Position numbers and translations under genes: made by a program. A stretch of 64,000 nucleotides of DNA. Origin: Petrosia ficiformis (taxonomy: Eukaryota; Porifera; Demospongiae; Haplosclerida; Petrosiidae). Where the stretch lies: NCBI GenBank assembly GCA_947044365.1, contig OX345638.1:4662201-4726200 (forward strand), written 5' to 3'. How positions within the stretch are numbered: the stretch's first letter is position 1; each line of letters starts with the position of its first letter. Positions 22,279 through 33,449 of the stretch are shown here, piece by piece. The notes below the pieces were generated by a model. It was not told where the DNA came from. It saw only the letters and a list, made by a program, of their open reading frames with translations, and ran no database searches.

Positions 22279-22714
22279 GTAGTTCAATAAAATTATTAAG
22301 TTTAAGTTTTGTTTCAATGTTAATTATTAAGCTTAACCAATGTTGGTTTCCTTTCTTTATATGTTGTTTATGTATTGGATTGAGACAAATATAAATTTGG
22401 AGTATTATTTATTAGATATTCAGCTGTATTTTCTAGACACTTCCTAGTGCATTGTTGTACAGTAAAATAATACTTAAAATTAGTAAAAGGTCGTGGTATA
22501 TTACTAGAAGTGATAGGAGAATATTCAACACATAATTATATCTATACATGTATATGGGTAGTCTTGTATTATTATTATGTGAATTTTTAAAACAAATTCT
22601 TTACTGTCTAAGACGAAACCACTATAACTTACAGAGTATGTGTAATATTTTTCCTAATAAAAGTACAGTGGTGCAGCCAAGGGTGAGCTCGCTGGGGCAC
22701 ATGTCCCTCCAGCA

Positions 22715-22854
22715 GCTGACTGCCCTAACCATTGTGTGGTTTCAAGCCTGCAAGTTAATGTGTTTCATGTCTGTGTTATAGCATCGTACATCAGCAACAC
22801 ACATTAATTGCTTTAATTGTTATTTTATTTAACATTACGCTAGTGCAAAGTGCA
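22715..22854 (+). repeat. Interspersed repeat, second copy
   Basis: Related to 20753-20897. It is preceded at 22674 by cagtggtgcagccaaggg, which resembles a hAT-type terminal repeat, but no right end was identified. Confidence 0.65.
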
Positions 22855-23051
22855 TATATCAACACACCCCTCTGTTAATTATTAATTAAGCTGCAAAACT
22901 TATCGCGTAATTTGGTCACTGTGGTGTACCCTACCATTGCAACTTATGCCACAGTTTGTCCATGTGTTATACTTGTTGCAAAATGATATACTGATTATTG
23001 TGACAGAAGTAATGATTATAATCTACATAATACATTTCACCATGCATTTAG

Positions 23052-23100
23052 ATTTTGAAGATGTACAATTTGCTGAATCACACATTAAAATTGATAAGGA
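23052..23100 (+). CDS. Possible small exon downstream of gene 1
   Basis: 49 nt between tttag and gtaagt, phase 1 in and phase 2 out, encoding FEDVQFAESHIKIDK. The donor is strong. A phase-2 exon candidate follows at 23361. Confidence 0.4.
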
Positions 23101-23360
23101 GTAAGTGATTTAAGAACTCTGTTTACAAATCTAATTTCATCATAGTGTGAAACAAAGTCCTGTAGGTAAATCTGACTTCATTCTGTAACATAGTTTACAA
23201 TTTTCGAAAAGAATGCTTAAAAGTTAAGAACTCGATGACTATATATATACATTGTTAGTTAATGAATTCACTCACATTTTCCATGAATTTGTGACTGAAC
23301 AATAATTATATTATTATATGAAATTTAAACACTTATACTGAACATGTTTGTCTGTTACAG

Positions 23361-23534
23361 TTTCAGATTTTCTATGAAGATGTCTTATAAGCTATTGTTG
23401 AGTCTCATAAGAGAAAAAAGGAAGAAGAAGAGTATATCATGCCAGCATGTGTAGGACAGAAGAGACATCAAGATGAAAATAATTATGATTCCCAACTCGG
23501 TCTAAAGAAACCAAATTTAGATATTAAAACATAA
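23361..23534 (+). CDS. Possible terminal exon or remnant, two competing frames
   Basis: After gttacag, the phase-2 frame continues from 23052-23100 as FRFSMKMSYKLLLSLIREKR and stops at 23452-23454. A different frame is open to a TAA near 23534 and reads HKRKKEEEEYIMPACVGQKR, which looks more protein-like, but it is closed upstream by a TAA inside the same stretch. An alternative acceptor or a frameshift could explain this. A GT-rich simple repeat follows (about 23541-23585). Confidence 0.3.
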
Positions 23535-23690
23535 AAAACAGGTGTGTGTGAGTGTGTGTGTGTGTATGTGTGGTGTGGTAGTGTGAGATTTACATTATTA
23601 TTATGTCAAGATTATAGTGGATGAAATTGTAGAACTCTACAAATTTTACACACAGAGAGAAGTAATGCACTATTGATTTTCTCCTTGTAG

Positions 23691-23747
23691 TGGGATCTAC
23701 TTCAAAATGCATTGATCACAAAGACTCACTATCAAAGAAACATGAAG
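23691..23747 (+). CDS. Diverged copy of the gene 1 post-Death linker exon
   Basis: 57 nt, phase 1 to 1, between ccttgtag and gtatat. It encodes GSTSKCIDHKDSLSKKHE. Acceptor, exon and start of the intron (gtatatcaatgaat) match the exon at 20323-20385. It joins in frame to the SAM exon at 24283. Confidence 0.6.
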
Positions 23748-24282
23748 GTATATCAATGAATTGCAATTGTAATAATAATGAAAATAGTCACCTAGAAACA
23801 CTTTTGAAACATGTATCCGTCCAGAAACATAATTGTTTTATATAAGATATGTTTCGTCATAATAATTAATTAGTCACTCATACCATTTTTCACAAGTTTT
23901 ATGATAATCCAACCATGTGGATGAAACCAAAGTGCATTTTTGTAAAGTACTTGTATTCATTTTTCGATTTAGTTTGCTTGTCCAATATGCCTTTCAACTC
24001 TTCAACCATTATAGGTAGTTGTTTCAGCTACTTTGCATTTTTCACAACACATCTGATATTTGGTATAATTATAATAATTAATCTCAAACCAGCTATATGT
24101 CATTCTTGTATCTAGAGTATAGTATCATCTCACTTCTATTTGTATTTTACTTGCCTTAACTGATGCACCACAGTTTCCATGCGAAAAAATGCAGCTGATA
24201 GACTTGTCCATTGAACAGGTATAAAGAGAAATCAATACTAGTTTACAATAATAAGTACTTCTATATTACTGTATGAATTTAG

Positions 24283-24497
24283 GTCCCGCGGTAATCCAGC
24301 TACTTGATATAATTGGTCTCAGTGAGTATAAAGATGTATTTATTAAAGAAGGTATAACAGGTTCTCTTCTCTCTGAGTTCAATGAAGAAATACTTGAGAC
24401 TAAACTGAATATTAAATCCCAAATCCATCGAATCAAGTTCATAAGAATAATGGAAGGGGGCCAATCCATTGATGAACTGTTTGACTGTAACCATTAG
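24283..24497 (+). CDS. Terminal exon: SAM domain
   Basis: After gaatttag, phase 1, to TAG 24495-24497. The translation PAVIQLLDIIGLSEYKDVFI and the following EGITGSLLSEFNEEILETKL and IKSQIHRIKFIRIM match a SAM domain from helix 1 to helix 5. A short acidic tail ends DELFDCNH. SAM domains oligomerise or bind other SAM domains. The phase-1 entry allows direct splicing from gene 1 linker exons in place of the membrane exon. Confidence 0.8.
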
Positions 24498-25645
24498 ACA
24501 TTAACAGTTTAGATTGGTGACATTAGTGGTGATGGTTGTATTGTATTATGCTGGTTGTCTGGATGTATTGGTTGTATATATTATATAGTTACATTGAACA
24601 TTATAGTTGTAGGGCCTAGTGCCTGTATTTGACTTGTTGGTTGAATTGATCAATTGGTTGTAATTGGAGTATTGGTAGTGTATGGGTCATGCTAATTTAT
24701 ATTGGTTCTACTGCTTGTATGATGGCAAGCATGTCAATGATATCATTGACAGTTATAAAATAAGTTAGAGAAGTGACTACTTAACAAGAAAGCTTTGATT
24801 CCACTGGTTAGGGGTACTGTTCTTCAGCTTAAGCAAGTTAGGTCTTCACAAGAGTAAGAATTCAGTTTATAATTATACATACCCTGCATATTGCTCTTGC
24901 AAAATTATTTTAATGTACATACATTAAAAAAAATCAAAAATCTAATTATATATGAACAGTCGGCTGAAAATAGAAAAAAGTACAATTGTTTGTATGGTAG
25001 CAGAACAACCATACCTAATATAGCATGTTAGTATATACTAGCCAATAACCTAGCATTACATTATTATTAAATCTTTGGAGTGGCTAATATTTGAACTATA
25101 TATGTATCACTGAATGACTGACATGTACAAAGTATGCATACATATACACCTAGCATGAATGACTAGTATTAAAAAAAAACATTATTTTATTCACTGCAGT
25201 TCAAATACAATCTACAAATTTGCATAATACAAATCAATTGACTGATATGAATGGTATTACTTACTATCCGTTTAAAATTGCATGAAATTCTTCTTCCACT
25301 CCCTATTGATTGGTCTTGAACATTGGAAGCTCATGAAAGCAAACTCACAAGTATTTGCACTCATGCATACACTTGTAGACAAAACACTGATTGGAGGGGA
25401 GAAATAATTGTAAAAGCTTGAAATTTGCACATAGAATGCACTTAGATACTTATCATTTCACAAACTGTCAAAACAAAAGCAATTATAATTTTATTTATGA
25501 CACTTATTATTTGCATTTGATATATATATACAAGTGCTATTACTATCTGTACTATATGATATCAAATACAAATAATAGTATTTCAACATCCCTTATGATT
25601 CATAATTCTTTGTTAAGCATTATAACTATGACAGTAATAATGATG

Positions 25646-25680
<35 letters not shown>

Positions 25681-26434
25681 TAATTAGAATATAGAGCTCA
25701 AGATTTAAAATCTATGTACAAACAGTTAAATGTTTTTGTTGCTTTAGGTATGGTACTTAGGTCTTGGATTTACTTGTATGGATATTGTATCAATGAATGA
25801 TTAATATTAATGTTGTGATGTCCTAATAATTATATAAACTGACAAATGGTGTTCAGAGTTCCACTAAATTGTCTTTCTAACCTTCATCTGATCAAAAAGC
25901 AGCCACACCTCCATTTTCCATTCTTCACGTGTGTATGAGTGATACCCTATCAATTAGTCTATTAAATTACGAATTCACGTGTTTTTGTCTCTACAGTTGA
26001 CAGATAGATGAAGAACAGATGGATGAAGAACATGAGAGGAATTGTCATATTGGAGTGAATGTGATTTTTCATTTATCTACCAAACTGAGAAGGTATTTTA
26101 TTGGGTATGTATTAGGGTTTTCTTGTTTCATCTACTCCACTGTACTTAGGGGTGGGATTGAGTTATGTTTATAAAATACTGTGTAATATAGTGTACTTCC
26201 TGCTTGAACTATAGAATTGTAGAAACAATAGCCATTAATGACAAGGTATAGTTTAGAATTGTAGAAACAGAAAGTGTTTGTATTGTTTGCTGCTACTGAT
26301 AGCAAAGCGTTAATTTTAAATCAATGGCTTTCCTCTTATTTCTATTTTCAGCAAAGTAAGCAGAAAGTTTGAATAATTTAAACATGTCAGTTATAGAGGT
26401 AAAGAAAATGAGGTATTAAAAGCGCACCAACCAT
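24498..26434. other. Non-coding, AT-rich
   Basis: Contains a (TA)n run at 25650-25678. No exon or bounded element was recognised. Short exon-like pieces near 25998-26090 have acceptor-like starts but no supported frame. Confidence 0.4.
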
Positions 26435-27019
26435 TATTGATGCATCGATAATCAGATCGACCATCGTATCGGCCGATTTATTACAGTCAAACTGGGAATC
26501 GGATATCGGTTAAAAGCTTCCATACCATTTTTACAGTCGCTGTGGACACTCGCTATGCTGTTTGCAATGAGTGCAAAACATCGGAGGCTAGTGGTGGAAA
26601 GAGCACAAAGACTTTTAATTCAACACATTTGCTGTACCATTTGCAAACAAAGCACATTGAGGCGTATAGCCTATGCGCGACACAAAAGACCGCAAAAGAG
26701 TCCCAGAAGGAGAAGATTGAAACCCCTACCTCCAATCAGATGTCTCTTGACTCTAGTTTTCATTCATGCCGTGTTTGGGATATCAATGATTCACGTTCCA
26801 TTTGTTTGCATCAAAATATTGGGGAATTCATAGCACTGGATTGTCAACCGTTATCTGTTGTAAGTGATGTTGGTTTCGTCGTTAATTACATACTGATACA
26901 TTATTTTTAAAAATATCTTTTGAATAAAATATTGGATCGACTATCGGTACTGGCAGATATTAAGTAACCATTATCGGTTATTGGAATGTCGGTGAAAAAG
27001 GCCTATCGGTGCATCACTA
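26435..27019 (+). mobile_element. hAT element, internally deleted, BED-finger remnant
   Basis: Ends TATTGATGCATCGATAA and the inverse of TAGTGATGCACCGATAG, flanked by an exact 8-bp duplication CCAACCAT (26427-26434, 27020-27027). The inner frame (26542-26910) has a BED-type zinc finger (CNEC, then HLLYHLQTKH) followed directly by IGEFIALDCQPLSVVSDVGF, which lies further on in ZBED-type hAT transposases. The catalytic core is therefore deleted. Non-autonomous. Confidence 0.9.
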
Positions 27020-27074
27020 CCAACCATACATTTAATTGATAAATGTACATCACCAGTTTAATTAAAGGATTTAA

Positions 27075-27700
27075 CCCTTTCATATAACTGGGGTGTTTCC
27101 TAAATTAATTAAGTGTGGGCATTTCACTTTTAAAATTATATAACTCGTATATTTTATATGATGAAAGATTCTAACATACCTTGCTGGAAAGAAGAGTTGT
27201 TAAGAATGTCATTGATATAAAATTTATAATTCATTGTCAATAAGAGAGCAAGGCAAATGCTTCAATGTTTAGTAGTCCTAAGGCCAATACCCCCTCTGTG
27301 CTCGCCTATATAACTTCCATATTTCAAACTTTAATGAGTTTTAACTTATAAGTTAATAGTCATTAAAATTTGAGAAAGCCATAAATACCCAAAAACCATG
27401 CTTCATTAAATGGAGGAGAGGAGCAAGGTGAGTGTTTGAATCTGTAGTAGTCAGTGACAATGCCCACAACTTAATTTCTTCCATCACTTATAATTTTGGA
27501 TAGGCAAGCAGTTTAGTTTTGATGTCTGTACCATATTACATCAAATACAGTATACTGTCTTGTGCTAATAGTTGACTAAAAAAAGGGAAAAGTTTTTTTT
27601 ACAAGGAAGCCTTTCGTTCATTATGACTAGTATACCAGTCATCCTCATTTTTAGGTGATTAATTAAATGACAGATATACTCATCATTTGCCATTAAAGGG
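27075..27700. mobile_element. piggyBac-like miniature element
   Basis: TTAA lies on both sides (27071-27074, 27701-27704), and the ends CCCTTTCATATAACTGGGG and the inverse of TTTGCCATTAAAGGG share CCCTTT. TTAA targets with CCC ends are the piggyBac signature. 626 bp, no transposase frame. It contains inverted sub-repeats around 27140-27370. Confidence 0.68.
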
Positions 27701-28329
27701 TTAAATAAAATAGTATTAGATTAATCAGTTATCTATATGTATAATAATCTCTCCTGATGACACATTTTAGAAGGACGGGAACATCCTGGGAAATTGTTAT
27801 GCCTCTTACAAAATTGTGTTGATCAATCAAGTGATGTGATGTTTATAACTAACATTTAGTCATAATAACCTGTAGATTACATAACATCAAAACAATGTGA
27901 TATCACTTCCAGTTTGATAGGTTTATCTCATAGATACATGTATATACCACCAAGGAAATGTTATAATAATATTATCTAATAAAGTTTATTAAGAATTTCA
28001 TAACTGAAGATGAGAACCAACATATAATGCAATACAGGATATTAAACATCAAGTGAACAGTGATGATTATCTGTCAGGTTTATACATGTATTCAACATGA
28101 TTTGACGTTTATATGTAAAATATACGTACATTTCAACACCCAATTGAATGATCATGAAGAATATGAAATTGAATAATCTTTAATATATTATTATATTGTA
28201 TTTATATATTTAGGAATAGATCATGATGAAGTGGAGGAGTGTCTGGTATTTAAAAAGGAGCAGCCTATATTGATGAGGAATCTCTGAAAAAAAAAGACAC
28301 TAAAAGTGAAGCATTTTCTTCTATTACGA

Positions 28330-28382
28330 AGGTTCAATGGATGGATGGATGGGTGGATGGATGTATCGATGGGTGAATGGAT
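28330..28382. repeat. (GGAT)n simple repeat
   Basis: Imperfect tetranucleotide array, ggatggatggatgggtggat and variants. Confidence 0.85.
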
Positions 28383-28411
28383 ATGTGCATGAATGGACAA
28401 GTGTGTTGAAC

Positions 28412-28745
28412 ATAGGGATGTGCAATACGTCTAAATAATAGTACTGCATATCCCTATCAAAAATACGATACATTATCACGATATTTAAAATAATGATTGA
28501 AATTCTTATAAGATGTAAATAAATGTCCTGTTCAGTTGTATTTGTCAAGAAATGGTAAAAGAAATCAATGAAAGTTATGCACTCACAGCTTGTTCATAAT
28601 TGCCTTTAGATATAAAATTAGACAAATGGGAAAAACCAGGTTTACTAGACTGCCCACAGCAGTGTATCGATACACACAAAAGCCAATATTGTATCATGAT
28701 ATTGAATTAAAATGTCGATGTACGATACGTATCACACATCACTAT
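28412..28745. mobile_element. Probable miniature inverted-repeat element
   Basis: ATAGGGATGTGCAATACGT at the left end is mirrored by an inverse copy of ATAGTGATGTGTGATACGT at the right. hAT-like ends, but no convincing target duplication. Downstream (28746-29720) lies AT-rich sequence without a recognised gene. Confidence 0.5.
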
Positions 28746-29726
28746 AAAAAAGTGGCCGATCAGCTTGTTAAACATGCTCACATGTTCCAATCAAATTGTT
28801 ATTGTGGCTGTTATAAAGAGCTTTGTAAAACGTATTGATAACTTCTTTACCCATGGACACTATTACAAATGCCACTGCACCACATATTCATGCTTTCAAC
28901 CAGAACTACACTGATATTGTGTTTCTTCCAGTTGGTAATATTATTACAAAATGTGTAAACATATCGTTTCAACCTGAAATGTTGTTTGTTGTCTGTCCTC
29001 CTAACCTTCATGAAACTGACTAAACATGTACATGTATAATTATAATCATAATAATAATTATAATTATGAATATAATAATAATTATTATTATTAATCATTG
29101 TTTATTGTACAACTGTTACCAGTATTATAACAATGCATAGCTAGCCCTTCCCACTGGAATCAATGGGAGGAGGGCAAGTAGCCATTATACTCTGTAATAT
29201 CTTAAGATAACCAATGTTACACTGGTGTTCTGAGATGCTCTTACAGAGATGGTAAGCATTATACACAGTAATAATTATCTTACAGTGTTACATGGGAGCA
29301 ACATCTATGCAGCTAGGCATTCTCCCCTTTAAAATTATATAAACTCACAGAATTTGTTTAGTATATACATGTATAATTATATAATAATAATTATAAACTC
29401 ACTGTTTTGAAGACTGACTTGTACAGTCTTCTATTATTATAATTATGAAATTTTATATAATTATAATTATACCCATTATTTTTTAACCTGTTCAGAGTTC
29501 ACCTAACCCTGTCACAAACATGCTACATACTCTAAGTAGGTAACTTGCTTTTGACAGGCTTGAAGCCTGCTACGTACTTAGTATCTTTATATTTACCTAA
29601 GCCTCCCAGAAGCCTGCTAAATACATAGTATTTGCCATCCTTGCCTGCTACATGCCTGCAAGAAGTATGTTTACAGTATGTACAGGCTCAACACACACCT
29701 GCTACATACTCCTTTTCCTTAAGGGC

Positions 29727-30258
29727 TGCTATATAAAACACTGTGTCAACCTTTGTCGGACGAATTGCACAAAATGCCTATATATTAAAAATCTCCCGAC
29801 AAACCGCGCTTAATGCACATGCAGTATAGTACTAGTATAGTATACACTGGAAAGAGAAAGGCAGCTGTAGCGAGCCTATGTTCCATAAAGAGAACCACAT
29901 CAACATCGCTTGCTTCACTACCTCAAGAGGCAACGAAGAATATAAAATAATTTGCAGTCTAAAAATAAATAGCTACAGGCCAAAACAACGACAGATAAAC
30001 TTCACAAGAATTTTAGAGGAAGGTTAGTTGCTCATGAAATGAACAGCATCCACTTCGCTCACTCTACTTATAAAATATTTCACCTCCATCTTGAACAGCC
30101 GTCTAGTATATAGTACGTTTAGCAGCTTTTGTCGCCATTTTACGCTACAGCACTTGAAACACATTATGAATATCATTATCTCAAGTACTTTCGTTCGACA
30201 AAGGTTGACACAGCTTTCATATAGCTGTTGTATGCTCTTTGGGATTCATGCACTCCTG
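29727..30258. repeat. CAGGAGC-ended repeat, copy 1 (left end truncated)
   Basis: Highly similar to 36495-37148, lacking the first 45 bp or so. The right end (ggattcatgcactcctg) is present and abuts the minisatellite at 30259. Inner inverted repeats include gctgtgtcaacctttgtcg near both ends. No transposase frame. Confidence 0.85.
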
Positions 30259-30842
30259 GTAATACTAATGGGTATGCGTTCATGTACAAGTAATACTAAT
30301 AGGTGTGTACATCTATGTACACACCTATTACATGCAATACTAATGGGTGTATATGTATAATTATGTACATGTAATACTAACAGGTGTATTTGTACATGCG
30401 ATACTAATGGGTATATATGTACATGTAATACTAATGGTATATTTGTATATGTGATACTAATGGGTGTATATGTACATGTAATACTAATGGGTATATTTGT
30501 ATATGTGATACTAATGGGTGTATATGTACATGTAATACTAATGGGTGTATATGTGTAATACTGATGGGTGTACTTGTACATGTGATACTAATGGGTGTAT
30601 ACATGTATGTACATGTAATACTAATGGGTGTATATGTACATGTAATATTAATGGTATACTATATGTGTATTTGTACATGTAATACTAATAGGTGTATACA
30701 TGTATGTACATGTAATATTAATGGGTGTATATGTAGATGTGATACTAATGGGTGTATATGTACATGCAATACTAATGGGTGTATACATGTATGTACATGT
30801 AATACTAATGGGTATATATGTACATGATAATACTGAGATGAG

Positions 30843-30881
<39 letters not shown>

Positions 30882-31212
30882 CACCTGAGGCAAATGAAAA
30901 ATGAAAAAATGTGTTGCCTCAGGTGGGATTCGAACCCACGACACTCTGCATGTAATACTAATGGGTGTATATGTACATGTAATACTAATGGGTGTATATG
31001 TACATGCAATACTAATGGGTGTACTATATGTGTATTTGTACATGTAATTCTAATAGATGTATACATGTATGTACATGTAATATTAATGGGTGTCTATGTA
31101 CATGTAATACTAATGGGTGTATATGTACATGCAATACTAATGGGTATACTATATGTGTATTTGTACATGTAATTCTAATAGGTATATACATGTATGTACA
31201 TGTAATACTAAT
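30259..31212 (+). repeat. Minisatellite, unit about 27 bp
   Basis: Many tandem copies of gtaatactaatgggtgtata followed by tgtacat, with variants. It is interrupted by a SINE at about 30829-30950. Open frames through the array on both strands are repeat artefacts. Confidence 0.95.
30829..30950 (-). mobile_element. tRNA-derived SINE fragment inside the minisatellite
   Basis: On the - strand 30949-30914 reads as the 3' half of a tRNA: a T-arm stem around GGTTCGAATCC (polymerase III B box) with the pairing stem GTGGG/CCCAC, and an acceptor-like end TGAGGCA. A short unique part and a (CTTT)n tail follow (30843-30880). The 5' half with the A box is missing. Confidence 0.75.
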
Positions 31213-31213
31213 A

Positions 31214-31682
31214 GGAGTATGCAAACTAATACGACAGGCAAATAAAGAAAAGTGTTTAGACTGGGCTGAGAAAAACTTGCTAGGAGCAATAAAGGATGAG
31301 TTCAAAAACGTGATATTGACAGATGAGTGTTTTGTAATGCTTGAATGCCATCGAAGGTTCTGCTATAGAAACATAGGCACTGAAGCAAAGCCTAAGCCTC
31401 AAGGTATTTTAATAATATAATAATTATTAATAATAATAATAATTATTATTGGTAATATACATCTTGAATAGTAACATTATAAGGATGTTTTTTTTTAGAG
31501 CAAAGCATCCTTGTAAGGTCCATGTGTGGGCTGGGATTAGTTGGGAAGGAAGACACTAATTGTGATATTTGAAGGCAAGATGAATGCAGAGGCCTATGTG
31601 TGTGTTTTGGAAGTCGGTTTAAAGCCATTTCTACCAATTATGAAGAATCGCAAGTTCATGCAGGATAATGATCTCAAGTAAG
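31214..31682 (+). pseudogene. Tc1/mariner transposase fragment
   Basis: The frame reads CLDWAEKNLLGAIKDEFKNV then ILTDECF, containing the first catalytic aspartate. An AT-rich stretch with intron-like ends (about 31404-31496, ttttttttagag) follows. It resumes with KVHVWAGISWEGR, shifts frame by one, continues IVIFEGKMNAEAY, and ends at QDNDLK with the second aspartate. The third acidic residue and both termini are missing. The minisatellite lies directly upstream. Confidence 0.8.
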
Positions 31683-31799
31683 CGGAGGTGTGTCACTGCG
31701 CATAGAGCACACTTCGGAGGTACTGCAGTTGCGGTTTCTTGAGTAGTATGGTAACGTTAAGATCGTAATTACGGTGTAGTTACTACTAATATATGCCGT

Positions 31800-32450
31800 G
31801 CCCTATACATGTACATGTATTATTATACTAAACCACATGTAATGTCATGGTACATATATCATTGTGAACATTTATGCACATACCATGTACATGTACTATT
31901 ATACTAAACCATATGTAATGTAATGTTACATGTACATATATCATTATGAACATTTATACATGTACCATGTACATGTACTATTATACTAAACCATATGTAG
32001 TTTTATGGTACATATATCATTGTGAACATTTATGCACATACCATGTACATGTACTATTATACTAAACCATATGTAATGTAATGGTACATGTACATATATC
32101 ATTATGAACATTTATACATGTACCATGTACATGTACTATTATACTAAACCATATGTAGTTTTATGGTACATATATCATTGTGAACATTTATACACGTACC
32201 ATGTACATGTACTATTATACTAAACCATATGTAATGTAATGGTACATGTACATATATCATTATGAACATTTATGCACATACCATGTACATGTACTATTAT
32301 ACTAAACCATATGTAATTGTAATAGTACATGTACATATATCATTATGAACATTTATACATGTACCATGTACATGTACTATTATACTAAACCACATGTAAT
32401 GTCATGGTACATATATCATTGTGAACATTTATACACGTACCATGTACATT
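31800..32450 (+). repeat. Satellite with alternating 76- and 82-bp units
   Basis: Eight units marked by aaacca occur at 31831, 31907, 31989, 32065, 32147, 32223, 32305 and 32388, giving spacings 76, 82, 76, 82, 76, 82, 83. The two unit types differ by an extra tgtaca-like segment, so the true period is a 158-bp dimer. Confidence 0.92.
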
Positions 32451-32867
32451 TAAATGCACTTCCACATGTATACTTAGTACTTACATATAACGATTGTGTA
32501 TACATCTACGTGTATATGTACATATATTGCACATCTACCTTACATGTAAATGTATATGTACATTTGTACGTAGATGTACATGTACATTCAGTATAACTAC
32601 CCAATAATTATGTTTGGTTTATCTTGTCATAGGTTTCAGATGATAATATTTGTATCTTTTAACTAAACCAAATATTACAGAACTGAACTATTACAATAAG
32701 ACAACATAATTAGATAATGACTACACAACAATAATGTTAGGGTTATTACATATCAATTAATACAAATGATATAAACTGATATAATGTAGTGAAGAGCAGT
32801 GTCTGGAGTTCACTAGTGTGGTTTTTGCACTGCAAATTGGCATTGCATATACAGAGTTATGAAGCTA

Positions 32868-33440
32868 CAGTAGACCTTCACATAGACTTCCGTTAAATGA
32901 AACCTCGGTTTATTCAAAATGCATGTATAGCACATGCTATTAGTGATTACATAATATTCACATGGTACCCACCTTTCACATGCAATGGCGACTACAAACA
33001 TAAAGCATATGAGAGTTGTTTTGTCATTGGAGAACAAGCTAACTATTTTAGATAGGTTAACACAAGGTGAAATGATGACTAAGCTAGCTAAAGAGTACAA
33101 CGTAGGCAACTCTACTCTCATAGATCTGTCTGCCCAAAGGAATGAAAGATAATGCGTCTTGCTAAGGATGGTCAGCTAGACGAGACCTTATATCTCTGGT
33201 ATATTTAAAAACGCAGTAAAGGAATCTCAGTTATGAGGCAAATAATGGCAGAAAAAGCCCAGATGTTTTGTCAACAGCTTCATGTGGGTGATGACAATTT
33301 CTCATCTTTCAAAGCTAGTGCTGGCTGGTTTTGATAATGCCATGGTATTAGGCAGCTATCTCTACAAGGTGAAACACATTTTACAAATATGAAATGGGGT
33401 TGCATGGTCCCAACTGTTTAGGATAAGAGAGGGTCTACTG
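32868..33440 (+). mobile_element. Tigger/pogo-like element, internally deleted
   Basis: Ends start CAGTAGACC and are inverted, flanked by TA (32866-32867, 33441-33442). Inside, from ATG 32984, the frame reads VVLSLENKLTILDRLTQGEM then MTKLAKEYNVGNSTL, the N-terminal helix-turn-helix of pogo/CENP-B transposases. It stops at 33150. A second, frame-shifted block of the DNA-binding region follows (MRQIMAEKAQMF; SSFKASAGWF). The catalytic domain is absent. Confidence 0.85.
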
Positions 33441-33449
33441 TATATGTAC

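Noticed and set aside
28203..28287. Exon after tatatttag with frame IDHDEVEECLVFKKEQPILM
   Set aside because: It looks exon-like but has no partner exon in phase nearby and no recognisable domain.
30914..30949. A functional tRNA gene
   Set aside because: Only the T-arm and acceptor-like 3' end are present; D-arm, anticodon arm and A box are missing, and it has a simple-repeat tail typical of a SINE.
30246..31305. Cys/Thr/Pro-rich open frames on both strands
   Set aside because: They are translations of a 27-bp tandem array and its interruptions, with the same peptide in several frames.
30259..32450. CRISPR-like array
   Set aside because: Repeats are contiguous without unique spacers, and the DNA is clearly eukaryotic.
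32345..32596. Tyr/His-rich open frame
   Set aside because: It consists of satellite sequence and tacatgta-rich simple DNA.
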